In this document: piece after piece, positions 23,936-35,577 of the stretch
Layout of the letters: each line of letters starts with the position of its first letter
Position numbering within the stretch: the first letter of the stretch is position 1
DNA from: Lingula anatina
Taxonomy: Eukaryota; Brachiopoda; Lingulata; Lingulida; Lingulidae
Direction of reading: 5' to 3'
Assembly (NCBI RefSeq): GCF_001039355.2
Contig: NW_019775998.1
Coordinates: 19,169 to 83,168 of the forward strand
DNA length: 64,000 nt
Notes under the pieces: generated by a model
Told to the model about the DNA's origin: nothing
Seen by the model: only the letters and a program-made list of their open reading frames with translations
Databases searched by the model: none
Made by a program: the position numbers and the translations under genes

Positions 23936-24018
23936 TATTGTTATTATAATTATTATTATTATTTATTTATTTATTTATTTATTTGTTTGTTTATCTATTT
24001 ATTTATTTATTTATTTCT
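23936..24018. repeat. (ATT)n/(TTTA)n microsatellite
   Basis: ATT triplets grading into TTTA tetranucleotides, upstream of the gene B start. Confidence 0.9.
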
Positions 24019-24283
24019 GCATATAGTACATGCCTTAATGACTATTATTTGATAATTAGTGATTACATGTAATTTTCTAATTTCTCTAGCAATGATTGCA
24101 CATAGATTGCTGTAAAAATTACTTTTCTAGTTGGAGTAATAGAACCAAATTATTGAGTGGTGGAAAATGGATGGTAAGATATGTTAACTGTATACAATAA
24201 ACCTGAGCTAAACGGTAGGCCACGTGTTCATTCGAATCTTCCAACATTTCCGAAATAGCTTTACAGTCATCTGAGTTGCATTC

Positions 24284-24385
24284 ACAGGCCTAACCAACTA
24301 CCAGACTCGGCACCTAAGGATCCTGAATTAACCGGTATATCGGACCACACTACCCGTTTTCAAGGTGTGTGTCAGATAGCATTTC
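24284..24385. mobile_element. Half copy of the CAGGCCTA MITE
   Basis: CAGGCCTAACCAACTACCAG and about 100 further bases match the left arm of the element at 29134-29450. The right arm is absent. Confidence 0.6.
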
Positions 24386-24479
24386 GGCGTTGTTTTTGTT
24401 TCTTTTGGGATGCATTGGCAGGTCTTGCAGACTAACTGACTGAATTTTTTTTCTAATTACACAAAATTGCATGAAAGAA

Positions 24480-25700
24480 AAGGGGTGATCAAGCAATGGT
24501 TTTGTTATCGAGGGCAACTCAATTCGGCGGTAAAAATCCAGAAAGTTACCAGTGCCATTGAAATTCACTATAATGACTTGTAAAGGAAGCGTAAAGATGA
24601 GATTGGTTTTACTGTGTGCCTGATTACAAGGAGCAATGTTGATTACCAAAAATATCTACAGTTCTTATTCAGACAATAATCTACACGCCCTACTGCTATG
24701 ATATACAACACAACTTTCCAAAATTATTCTGTCTGTTTGCACCATGCAGCTCAGTTGAGTCTCATAGACCTTTATCCCAATTGTCGTCACATTACCGCGT
24801 GACCCAGATCTGTTGCTTCATTTATGCATATTGAGGTGAGGTTTACTAAAACGCTTTTTTTACTACTAGTAGATTGTTTTTATAATTTTTAAATGGCGGG
24901 GATCGATTAAAACATACCTCTAGTGTATAGATTGAGTGTTGAATCTTCAAAATTCGAGAAATGGATTTTTATATGACCATTGTCCTTTAATGCAAACGAG
25001 ATCATAAAATGAAAAATCGCACCTACCTTTTGCTGCACGTGGATATCTGTTTAGTGTTGTAACGCTGCAACAGATGAAATGAGCAGCTGTAAAGTTCTCA
25101 TCGAAGTAAAAAGCGATGGATTATCTTTAACTGAAGATAAGTTAAAGGCTGGAGAAAATAACTTGCTTTATCGTACCGTGCACGTTAACAGAATGAATCG
25201 AGGGCACAATGACACAATGAAAAAGACAAAATGAGAAATAAGCGCCATTACTATACTTGAAGGTGGGTTGATAACAGATTGCGTCTCTTGTTATCGGGCT
25301 ATTCTCTTTGCTTAATGAAATTATTTCCACAAAGCTAGAAAGCTGATCATACCACACTATGTAGGATTGTAGGACACTGTTTCCGTTTTAACCGTATTGC
25401 ACGCAGCCGCCATTATCTTTGTGTATAGATAAAATGTTTCAAAACACAATAATTTATCTTTCTAAAGAATGACAACCTATCAAGGTGTGTCCTGGCTGGG
25501 GTTAAAAATCACAATTAGTTATCTTAAGTGACACATTATTTCTGTTTGCGCTTGGATCAGACATGTGGCCTTATCAGTCTAGTCTCTTTGCCACTATAGT
25601 ACTACGTGTATCCTCAGGTAAGGCCATGGCCTCAGATTGCCGAAAACATAAATGGGTCGGCACGCTGTACAAAGTCTTAGCATTGCCCTCAACATACACT
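24480..25700. repeat. Third, diverged copy of the gene C/D downstream repeat
   Basis: GATTGCGTCTCTTGTTATC, CACTGTTTCCGTTTTAACCG and AAGAATGACAACCTATCAAG match blocks at 28978-29680 and 57160-57500. This suggests an older duplication or a dispersed element. Confidence 0.6.
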
Positions 25701-26516
25701 CTTGAACGAAAATGTTTCTACACTTCCATTTTATAACAAGATATACATCAAATCTGTAAACCGTTATAAATAGAACCCTTTTTCCGAGACACCATAACTA
25801 ACGTGACCTATGGTACAAAAAAATTTAATACCCCGGCAGAGGTATTCAGCTTTTAAATGATATATTTACATTTTGAACATGATGCATAATTCTGATGTTT
25901 CACAAAATTAAATTTAAGTCTCCATAAAATCAAAAAGACATCACAAAAACACACACAAGATTGCTCTTCATTTGGTTTGCCTGCGTACGCGTGTGCATCT
26001 GTGTGCGTGTATGTGCGTGTGTGTTTAAGTGGCGCGCTGCAGATTATTGAGGAGTTGATTCTTCTCTGCACGTCACACTCCAAATTATCTCACATGTGCT
26101 CAAAGGGGTTAGTATCAGCACTCAAAAATGGCATAATTGCGTTTTTCCAATAAATCACTTATCGGAGGAGAACTGTTAGCACTTACGTTGTCAAAATGAT
26201 ACTTCATTACCTCTGAAATCTGCAACACGCAAAAGCTAGAAAGTTCCAGTTGTTTGATTTCCAAAAAGAGGTACCTGTTTTCAGTCCAACGGGAAGCTAT
26301 TAATTAATGGCAAAATTGTAAAAACATGTACATCTGGATAGGTGCTGACACATTAAACGAAAGGTCACATTGCAGGTTTTCCAAGTAACATGAAATTGTA
26401 ATAGATGACATGGGCATGCACACTCTAGAAGTTTACAGATAACCCGTTACTTTATGATTGTAATCTGTGTTGTTTCAGAATCGGTGCGAATTGAATTTTC
26501 CCAATAGTACAGTTAA

Positions 26517-26800
26517 CCCGCACGAAAACGAAGTAGATACTCCGGCGCAGTAGACTACTGCAATTATACTGCAAACATGCTTCAAATCTGCTTCGATGTG
26601 GGAGCTAATTAGCATATTTGAAACATGCTTCCATCATGCTGCTAATCTACTGCATTAATGCTCCTCCTCTGTACAACCCTATGTAAATTTTGAAGTAGAA
26701 TTGCAGTAGGCTATACTGCATTTCTGCTGCAAATATGCTCCACACCACTCCTGCGTTAATGCTTCTTTGCTACTTCGATACTACTGCATTTTTGTGCGGG
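26517..26800. mobile_element. 284-bp CCCGCAC MITE, copy 1
   Basis: Starts CCCGCACGAAAACGAAGTAG and ends ATTTTTGTGCGGG. It is rich in palindromic GCAGTAG/CTACTGC motifs. Copy 2 at 32726-33009 has the same length and is nearly identical by eye. Confidence 0.8.
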
Positions 26801-27116
26801 AAGGGTATTGTTACAGATCTTTTGAAATGCACTGCAGACACCCATAAGAAAGAGATCTGCAGTAGCCCAACACAGGTGTCACAAGGGCATTGTAACCCAA
26901 TGCGTCCGCTTTGAAGCATGAGCAGTTTTAAAACGAGGGGTATATGTATGAACACAGAGAAAGATTGGTGTTCACATCCACGTCTCGATTCTAATCCGTG
27001 AAAAAGGACAAACCGGGAATATATCATTACCTGTATGTGCGCTGCAGATGATATTTATTGATCACGATATGTTTTATGCAACTCAGACTTGGTCTTGACT
27101 TAATGTGTCTGACACT

Positions 27117-27360
27117 CACGCTCATTCACACACGCGCGCGCGCGCGTGCGCGGATCCCCCATTACCTCTGACACACATGGACGTTCAATGCACACAGATC
27201 CATTGTACCCCTACCCCCACCACACCCCGACTCTACCCCCCTAAACACCCCCACTCTACCCCTAAAACACTCCCACTCTTCCCTCATATCACCCCCACTC
27301 TATCCCCACCACACCCCCACTCTATCCCCACCGCACCCCCACTCTATCCCCCCACACACA
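27117..27360. repeat. CA/CG microsatellite and C-rich minisatellite
   Basis: (CA)/(CG) alternation at 27127-27150, then about ten imperfect units of CACCCC(C/A)ACTCTA(C/T)CCC to 27352. The minus strand is G-rich with repeated GGGG runs. Confidence 0.8.
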
Positions 27361-27384
27361 TTTATGCCGCTTAAAAGTTAGACT

Positions 27385-27730
27385 TTAAAGTGATAATAAC
27401 TCTTCGTACAAAGTCTATATTTTACAATAAAAACATTGTGAATAACTCATAGAAATATAATATATTCTGTTTTACGACAAAAACAGGAGTTATAGCTATT
27501 ATTCTGATATCTGAGCTTGTCTTTAGACCACGTGACCTCCATTGATGCCTATACTCTGTTATAATCTCTTAAGAAATTTTAACAAAAAAATCAAACTTTT
27601 TAGAAAAAAACCAGGGACTAACTTTGAATGTAAAAATGAATTCATTAACCATTGGTAAGTATGGGAAAATTGTTGTTTACTCCATGAAAATTCAATTTTT
27701 GGCCAAAACGAAGAGTTATTATCCCTTTAA
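27385..27730. mobile_element. TTAA-flanked MITE, copy 1
   Basis: Ends are TTAAAGTGATAATAACTCTT and the inverse AAGAGTTATTATCCCTTTAA. The 346-bp interior has no frame. An inverted copy lies at 47769-48112. TTAA at both ends is the target of piggyBac-type transposases, so that class is an inference. Confidence 0.7.
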
Positions 27731-29133
27731 TTTGCTACACGCTATCTATCGTATATTCACAGTTGTCCTTATTCAAGAATGTACGTAACACATTTTCATC
27801 TAAATTTTTCTAAAAGACAAGATACATGTAACAAAACCCTTTAAAATGTTTCCGTGTTCTCCTCCCAGTATTGATAGGTTATCAATGTTTGCAAAGGAAT
27901 TTAATCAGAATAGTAATGTTAGTAGAAGATTAAAGGAAGCAATCAACATTCCATGTCAACCTGGTTATATATCGATTTGATTGCGAACGCCAAACATCTT
28001 ATCTTACCACCAACATTTATATAAAACAATGTCAATTAGTTTATCTAATGTCAAATTAGAGGAAATTCAGGTAGGAGCAGCTAGTCAATCGCAGAATAAC
28101 AGCTGGGACACTAACTACAAAACATTGGTCCAGAAAGATGAAATATAATTACATTGAAAAACCAATGACACATTTGAAGCCAAAATAATATTGAATCGAG
28201 TAAGCACTTGGACTGTGTTTTCAGGCCGTTTCAAATCCAGTTCTTGCATCAGTCGCATCAGAAAATACGAAATGACGATTTGAAAGGCATACGTAGGGTG
28301 TCCACAGTATCTCGGTGTTATTAAGATAAAATACTTATGGCCAATGGTAACAACTAAACGTGGTAAACGCGATATTGGATTGGAAAGCACACTGATAGTA
28401 TGATACCTTTTAACTTAGCTAACGATTTAAGAATCTGATAAGAGCAAACTTTGTACTGTAACTTTTAGGGTCCTTTGTCGTAACATTGTACTGCTAGACC
28501 GAGACCTGCAATCACAATTGCCAGTCCGTCCTGTTTGAATGATCATACCCACATAAAGGTGTGACTCTCGCAGTATGATATTTCTTGTTTTGTTTTGTAA
28601 AATACAAGTACATTCTGTCGGTATGTACAGCTGTATGTCAAACAAAACACTTACATCTCCTTGACGCTGCTCGAAGAAAGAGCAAAACAAATAATGCCAT
28701 GTGTATCACGAAGCCAGTAGTTCAAGTTTCCTGGTGTCACAACAAATCTAAAAGGTCCTCCAAAACTAAAACAAGTGGCATATGATTTCATGTTAAACAA
28801 GAAACGTTTAGTGTTTTTGCAGGTACGTGTATTAGATGTCACCGTGTCCACATTCAATTTGCGGAATTTTTAAATAAACTTTGACCCCAATATTAAGTCG
28901 TAAGTTGATGTAATTCCTTGCAAAGATGAAGGTTTGATAAGCTTACGCTCTCATGACACATACACAAAAAAGACATAATGAGAAATAAATGCCATTCCTT
29001 GAAGTGTCTTACTATACATGTAGCTGGGTTGATAACGGATTGCGTCTCTTGTTATCGGGTAGGTTATTCTATTTTCTTAATAGAAATATTTCCACAAAGT
29101 TCGAAGTCTGGTCAAAGCCACACTGCAGGATAT

Positions 29134-29450
29134 CAGGCCTACCCAATTACCAGACTCGGCACCGAATGATCCTGAATTCACCGGTAGATCGGACCACACT
29201 ACCCGTTTTCAAGGTGTGAGTCAGTACGCATTTCACAGTATCATACCCCGAACATATTTTGAGTGGTGATGCAATGCTTTTCAACCCCGCTGAGAATCGT
29301 CACTATCACATCGTGTACTAGGCAAGAGCGGTGTCGCGTCTGATACTGTGAAATGCGTACTGATATATACATTGAAAACGGGTAGTGTGGTCCGATCTAC
29401 CAGTGAATTCAGGATCATTCGGTGCCCAGTCTGGTAGTTGGGTAGGCCTG
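29134..29450. mobile_element. 317-bp MITE with long inverted arms and GATAT target duplication
   Basis: Arms of about 110 bp (CAGGCCTACCCAATTACCAG at one end, inverted at the other) flank a spacer of about 90 bp. GATAT lies on both sides (29129-29133, 29451-29455). The paralogous sites near 57260 and 58627 read GCAGGATACTGTTTCC without the insert. Confidence 0.85.
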
Positions 29451-29802
29451 GATATTGTTTCCGTTTTAACCGTATTACATGCAGCTGTCATTATCTTTCT
29501 GTGTAGGTAAAATGTTTCAAAACAGGGCCATTTGTCTTTTTAAAGAATGTCAACCTATCAAGGTGAAGTCCTTGCTGAGGTTATTAATTACAGTAGGTAT
29601 TCTTAAGTTACACGTTATTTCTGTTTGCGCTTGGATCAGGCATGCGGTGTTATCAGTCTAGTCTCTTTGTCACGAATACTACATGTGTCCTTAGGCTACT
29701 TGACCTCTGATTTGCCAAACACATCAATGACTCGGCGCGCTGTAAAAAAGCCCTTACACTGTCCTCAACATACACTCTTGATCGTAAAGGTTAGTACATA
29801 AA

Positions 29803-29870
29803 GGGGATTCTCGCTAAATTGCAATCGACTTAAGCCGTTTAAACTGAAAGAAATTTAGCGAGAAATCCCT
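29803..29870. repeat. Short perfect-stem hairpin
   Basis: GGGGATTCTCGCTAAATT and AATTTAGCGAGAAATCCCT pair over 18 bp with one bulge, around a 31-base loop. It may be a tiny MITE or a structured RNA. Confidence 0.5.
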
Positions 29871-30539
29871 CGAAAATGGATCGATCATGTCAGATCAATC
29901 TAGATATGAGGACCCAGTCTTAAAAGTCCTCCAAAACTAAAACATGCAGTCTATGCGTTTATGTATAACAAGGGGCGTACGTGATTTTTGGGAGCACATA
30001 TCACATTGTCCACAATGCGTTGCGGCATTCCTAATAAAGCATTGTTTACTCGCATCTTAGTGTAATATCCTGTAAACATGAGAGTTTCATAAACTTAAGC
30101 TCTTTTGACGCGTACACGAAAAAGACATAATGAAAAAATAAATATCATTCCCCGAAGTTTCCATACATGTATCTATACATGTACCGTAGGTGTGTTGATA
30201 GCAGATTGCGCCACTTGCCAAGTAGCTCGGCACGCTGTACAAAGCCCTAGCACTGCCGTCAACATGCTATCTTGATCGAAAAGGTTACTGCACTTCTGTT
30301 AAAAATATTATGGCCATTGGAAACATTTGAGCCATGACACTAACCTCATTTAACACATTTGAGATGGTTTTTGAGTACGCAATGCAAAGGAATATCAAAA
30401 ACATAATAACATGGACCAACTTCCCCAAGTTCTTCATGAAAATAGGGCAGTATTCCACAAAGCGCCTGTCCCTACTGTCCCAAATCCTGGAAACTTATCT
30501 TTCAAAATGCATATTTCTTAAATGCTAAAGCTCAAACAA

Positions 30540-32132
30540 AAGTACCGGGGGTTAATATTGCTTTCTGAAATACATATGAACATGTCGCTGTCTGGTCATT
30601 AAGAATTAAGTAATTAAACAATAATATATAAATTCTTTTTTTTATAGTTGAAAATGAACATCAACGAAATCCATATATAAGTGACTTGAGCTACGAGCAA
30701 TATTTGTTTCCGAAGGCAACTCAGTTTGGAGAGGTTTAATTCCCACTACATATAAGTAACCTTTGAAATACACTATAACGATGGTGTACGCCAAGAATTT
30801 CAGTATTTGTAAAAAAATTTGTATTTTCGAATTATGAAGATGAAGAATTGTATTTTTGCATTAGATTGCAATAATATATAAATCCTATTTTTATAGTTGA
30901 AAAATGAACATTAACGACATCCATATATATGTTTCTTGAGCTACGAGATCATAAAGTGGATATCCACACTTACGTTTTGCTGCGCTGGAATGCCTGTTTA
31001 GTGGACTCTACCTGATTGGTATCAATCAGATGGTGACTTCTTTTTATATCGTTGTTTAAGGTGACGTTGCTGTCTTATCAAGCAAATACACCCTAGTGAT
31101 AAAATGAGATAAACTAGCATACAACGGTGTATTAAATAAATCAATTTTTTTTTCTTGTACACATTGTGAACATACATTTTTTATGTTTGCAGATTAGTAC
31201 ACGGATTACAATATAAAATAATATAGTCGTTTTACTTTTGTTTAAATGCATATTTTGAATCTTACCACAAAGAACATATTATTTTTTCTTGCGTTTATAT
31301 ACTGCTTTATCGGTTTCAAATACAGCCTAACACAAAATACACACACATATATACATACAACGGAAAATACAATTCATTCAACACACATCACTACATTATC
31401 AAACTCAAGCTCAAAAATGCATCAAAGCCACAACGCGCCGAACGCAGAGCGGGTGTTCTCTGTGCTCTTTCAAAACAGTAAAATGAGTTTTTGCAGCTGA
31501 TTGTTCGTATCCTATTTGCAGTGTTAAACAATGCACACTTTTTACAATCAAAATCATTAAAAAGAAGAGCCGCACTTACGTTTTGCTGGACTTGAATTTC
31601 TGTTTTGTTTTAGTGGACTTTGACTTATTGGTATCAATCACAAGCTGACTTCTTTTTATATCGTTGATAAAGGTGACGTTGATGCCTTATCAAGCAAACA
31701 CGCCTTAGTGCTTAAATGATATAAACTAGCAAATAACGATGTGTAAACTTTCAATCAATAGACGCATAAACATGGCAGTTTAAAATATTGAAATATTTTC
31801 AGGCCAAAAAGGATTAAGACACAAAGTACGCGGAATACGTTTTCAAACCGTTCTATGGCTACAGCAGGAGCAGCAGCAGTAGCAGTAGCAGTAGCAGTAG
31901 TAGTAGTAGCAGATCTATAGTATATGAAAAAAAAAAACGGGAATTCAATCACGTATCCAATGAAAGCAGATACGATATTAGATAAAAAATACAATGACGC
32001 TGAAGTTGAGTAACGTTTTATTGTTTTCATTTTTTTCCAATTTCCTAAATTATTAATGGTTTTATTGAAGCAAAATCAGAGCAGGACCTGCAGGCAGCAT
32101 TTTCTGTTACCTTTAATAAACTGAGTCAAATT

Positions 32133-32136
<4 letters not shown>
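30540..32136. other. Duplicated intergenic DNA without genes
   Basis: Matches 59210-61060. It holds two TTTGCTG-containing blocks near 30975 and 31577 that are themselves related, and a GCA/GTA triplet tract near 31863-31910. Confidence 0.5.

Positions 32137-32198
<62 letters not shown>
32137..32198. repeat. (TA)n microsatellite
   Basis: About 31 TA units. The paralogous site near 61045 has no such run. Confidence 0.95.
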
Positions 32199-32199
<1 letters not shown>

Positions 32200-32725
32200 C
32201 TCGATTATTATACATGTATCAGTCATAATTTCACGGCGTTCCAGAACTTTCATAGTTTACCCGTGCTATATGTTTTATGTACTCCTCTACCAAAGAAGTG
32301 TCTCCCCTAACGCAATGCGTAAATGATACAGAAAGTCATTCTATATCAACTTCTAGGGGGATTCTATTTCACATAAGTTTACTAATTGTACCACCACTGA
32401 GTAACCAAATCACATTCAAAAAAAAAAAATTAAAAACATACTTTAGTATTTTGTATCGTCTGGATTGGAAGACTTACTTTGTGTGGAGTCAAAAAGTTCT
32501 GTAACGTATGTACCACATACTTTACATAGATAATTTGAGGTTATATTTGTTTGGAGAATTATCCATCAGTTATCCATTTCTGAGGATATCCTACACATCC
32601 TTTTTATCTAGGGGATTAAGCTGGCCACTGGGAGTAGTGGGTCTGGATCTGGTTCGCACATAACCAGCCTATACTGTTGCATTGGCTGTACGTGGAGTAG
32701 CATTGCCATGCTAAAACATAAATAT

Positions 32726-33009
32726 CCCGCACCAAAACGAAGTAGATACTCCAGCGCAGTAGACTACTGCAATCATACTGCAAACTTGCTTCAAATCTGC
32801 TATGATGTGGGAGCTAATTAGCATATTTGAAACATGCTTCTATCATGCTGCTAATCTACTGCATTAATGCTACACCTCTGTACAACCCTATGTAATTTAT
32901 GAAGTAGAATTGCAGTAGGCTATACTGCATTTCTACTGCAAATATGCTCCACACCACTACTGCGTTTATGCTTCTTTGCTACTTCGATACTACTGCATTT
33001 TCTTGCGGG
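32726..33009. mobile_element. 284-bp CCCGCAC MITE, copy 2
   Basis: Same length and orientation as 26517-26800. It interrupts the duplicated block: the paralogue near 61465 runs straight from AATATAAATAT into GTGAT. Confidence 0.8.
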
Positions 33010-33810
33010 ATACGTGATCAGTTTTCTTTCCAGTGCTTGGATGCAAGGGTATGTATAACTGTTCCCGTTGCCCTGACCACTGTCAATTAGCCTACACCAC
33101 AGTAGTCAACAAAGTCAACAAACCCCATGCCTGACTTATGTTGGGTGCTTCCTGTCGACTAGAGGCAGAACATTACAGATCCACTGATCAAATATGGCCG
33201 ACTCACTTAAGATTAATTTCCTGATGGCCTCCCTGCCTCCACATGTGCCGTGTGTTTTATTTCTTATAACCATTTACAATGCTATTAATCATGCATCATT
33301 TCAGGTTTTTAATATCTGTACATACAATCTTGTTCAAAGGCGGCTAATGAAAACATACAAACAAGGGTACAAAGAAAGATTAAATGCACCATACAGATAC
33401 AGATACTGGTATATAAAAGGGAAAACAAATCATTCCAGGGCAAAAAGTGCTATAAAATGGATTTTTCTACAGTAAACTATATTTGTTCGACATATTTTTA
33501 CATTTGTATCTACAGTGATTTCTTCAATGTTAGATATCTATTGATCTCATAATTATATTGAATATTGATTTCACGAGTTTCTGTTTTATAAAACACAATC
33601 TATGTCATAGATAGATTAATGAAGGTATCGCTGATTTCTGTTTGTGTGCTGCCACATTCAAGTAATGATACCATATGAAGTATTGCACAAAGGGGGTGCC
33701 CGTTAATCCGTAGTATCAATAGCATCATGTGAAGTGCTCGATAGCTGGCGTGAAATGCTCGTTAGGTGGCAGTAGGGCGCACATTACATTCACATTTATC
33801 TCAGGTTGCT

Positions 33811-33867
33811 TTAGTTGTGGTGAGGACCGTAAGGACGGGTGTACACCGTCGGTCTCCTAATTGAATA
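33811..33867 (-). CDS. Gene C exon 14, last coding exon
   Basis: The acceptor TTTTCAG leads to 18 codons, YSIRRPTVYTRPYGPHHN, then TAA. The exon is matched with the same protein sequence in gene D at 62113-62169, which supports it as coding. Confidence 0.82.
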   Translation of the reverse strand, partial: YSIRRPTVYTRPYGPHHN

Positions 33868-35534
33868 CTGAAAACAAAACAACACAATACGTATCCCAAA
33901 CATCGTCATTTATACTTGGATACTATGTGGTGAAGCATAATGAAAGGTGATTTGGATACCAGACACATTATGTGACATTAAGGATCAAAATATGCTAAAT
34001 GTGCGCCAGGCGGTATTGATAATAAAATACAGCTTATACACTACATTATCACGTCAAACAAGTGTTTTTCTTGTAATAAGATCAAAACAAAATATTCATC
34101 AACTTACATCTATGGTAGGGTCGATATGATCAAGCCTCACTTGGAACCCTGTGTAATGTGGGTCTATGCCGACGTAGTCCTCACCATCAGGGTCGTTGCC
34201 CTGAAATATTAGTATCACTGTTGTTAAAACACTACTCTAGTTCCACCTGAATAATACTAGTCTGGTTCGATCATAAAATACCCAAATGTTAGCAGTCCAA
34301 AAAGACTTCAGGTCGGAGCCACTAGATCAGCCCCAATGAGGCACATACTTGGCAAAAGTTAATTTTAAAGTAATTCATTGATAAAAAGTAAAGGAGTATT
34401 CTCTTCGATGGTTGTTGTTTGCACCATATCCTAGCTGAACAAGGTAGTGTTCCCAAGTTTAAAAATGTGCAATATCGAATTAATGATATGTTTTGTTCTC
34501 ATATAAAGCAATGTCAATTATGAAACGTGGCACTTGGATTATGTTCAAAATAGCTATAAGACGATGCATATTCCTACAGCCAATGGTCATCTACTGCACA
34601 GTACATTCAATCTATTAACATAAAACAATAAGGTGCACATACGTTCATGTATTGCAATAGAGCCCTTAATCTTTTAATAAAACAATAAAACACACGCACG
34701 TTATGGTGGTGTACATAGCGTTTCATGTCACGTGACTCTTGGCCTGAGTCCTCAGACGATGTTGTTGATCGGTCTTCAATATCCATGTTTCTGTCTTGAC
34801 CTTCTAGGTACTTGTATCTGACAATGACATTGTTATCTTACAGTGATTTTAACGAGGAAATAGGTTAATTATGACAAGATTGCATCCGCAATCATCAGAT
34901 TTATTATTTGCCTACACATTTCGATACATGAATGTTAGAGTAATTTATAAACTGTAATCGTGTTACTCAAACGTTTTCTTTATGAAAAAAAAATGGTTAA
35001 TAATGGGTTGCACTAAACACAGATTATACATTATACTTATTAATAGCCTGTCAATGTGACTTCAATTTAAGAAATATATGGGAGCACAGGGGACGATAAC
35101 GATATTTACATGTTGGTGTAGACATTTTAGGACTAATCCATATATAATGTCACAGGCCCGCAGCCAGAGAAGATGGGGAAAGGGTACTCTCTGAATAAAT
35201 TTTGCTCTAGGTGCACCAGCGTAAAAGGTCCATGTTTTCAGTAAAAGACCCACCGTTTGTAATAGACTACGGGCCTGATATCAAATACCCATTCACACTT
35301 TTAAATGCGGTTCCAACTGACTTACTTGCTTATCGTAGCTTTGTTCTTTCGCTTAAGGATGACCACCCCCACGGTCAGGGCTATGACTACCAGCAGGAAG
35401 AATCCGCCCACTCCGGCCGTGATAATAATGATACCAGCCTGAGTTAGAGTTTGGCTGGATTCTGAACAGTGTTCTCCCACATAGGTTATCACAGTGAAGA
35501 ATTCCTCCTCAGAAAAGCACCTTGGTTGTTATGA

Positions 35535-35577
<43 letters not shown>

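Larger units (their letters stand above)
28860..34330. repeat. Segmental duplication, left copy (gene C 3' end and downstream)
   Basis: It matches 56500-64000 block by block: the two last coding exons, their intron and the DNA downstream. Examples are GAAATGCTCGTTAGGTGGCA near 33752 and its near match at 62057, and the stretch with AAACAAGGGTACAAAGAAAG near 33360 and 61707. Copies differ by transposon insertions and microsatellite length. Confidence 0.75.

Noticed and set aside
27105-27374. Pro/Thr/His-rich 89-codon frame
   Set aside because: Product of the C-rich minisatellite and CA/CG repeat.
35211-35447. Plus-strand 78-codon frame over the transmembrane exon
   Set aside because: Antisense to gene C exon 11, whose helix, Cys pattern and splice phases are convincing.
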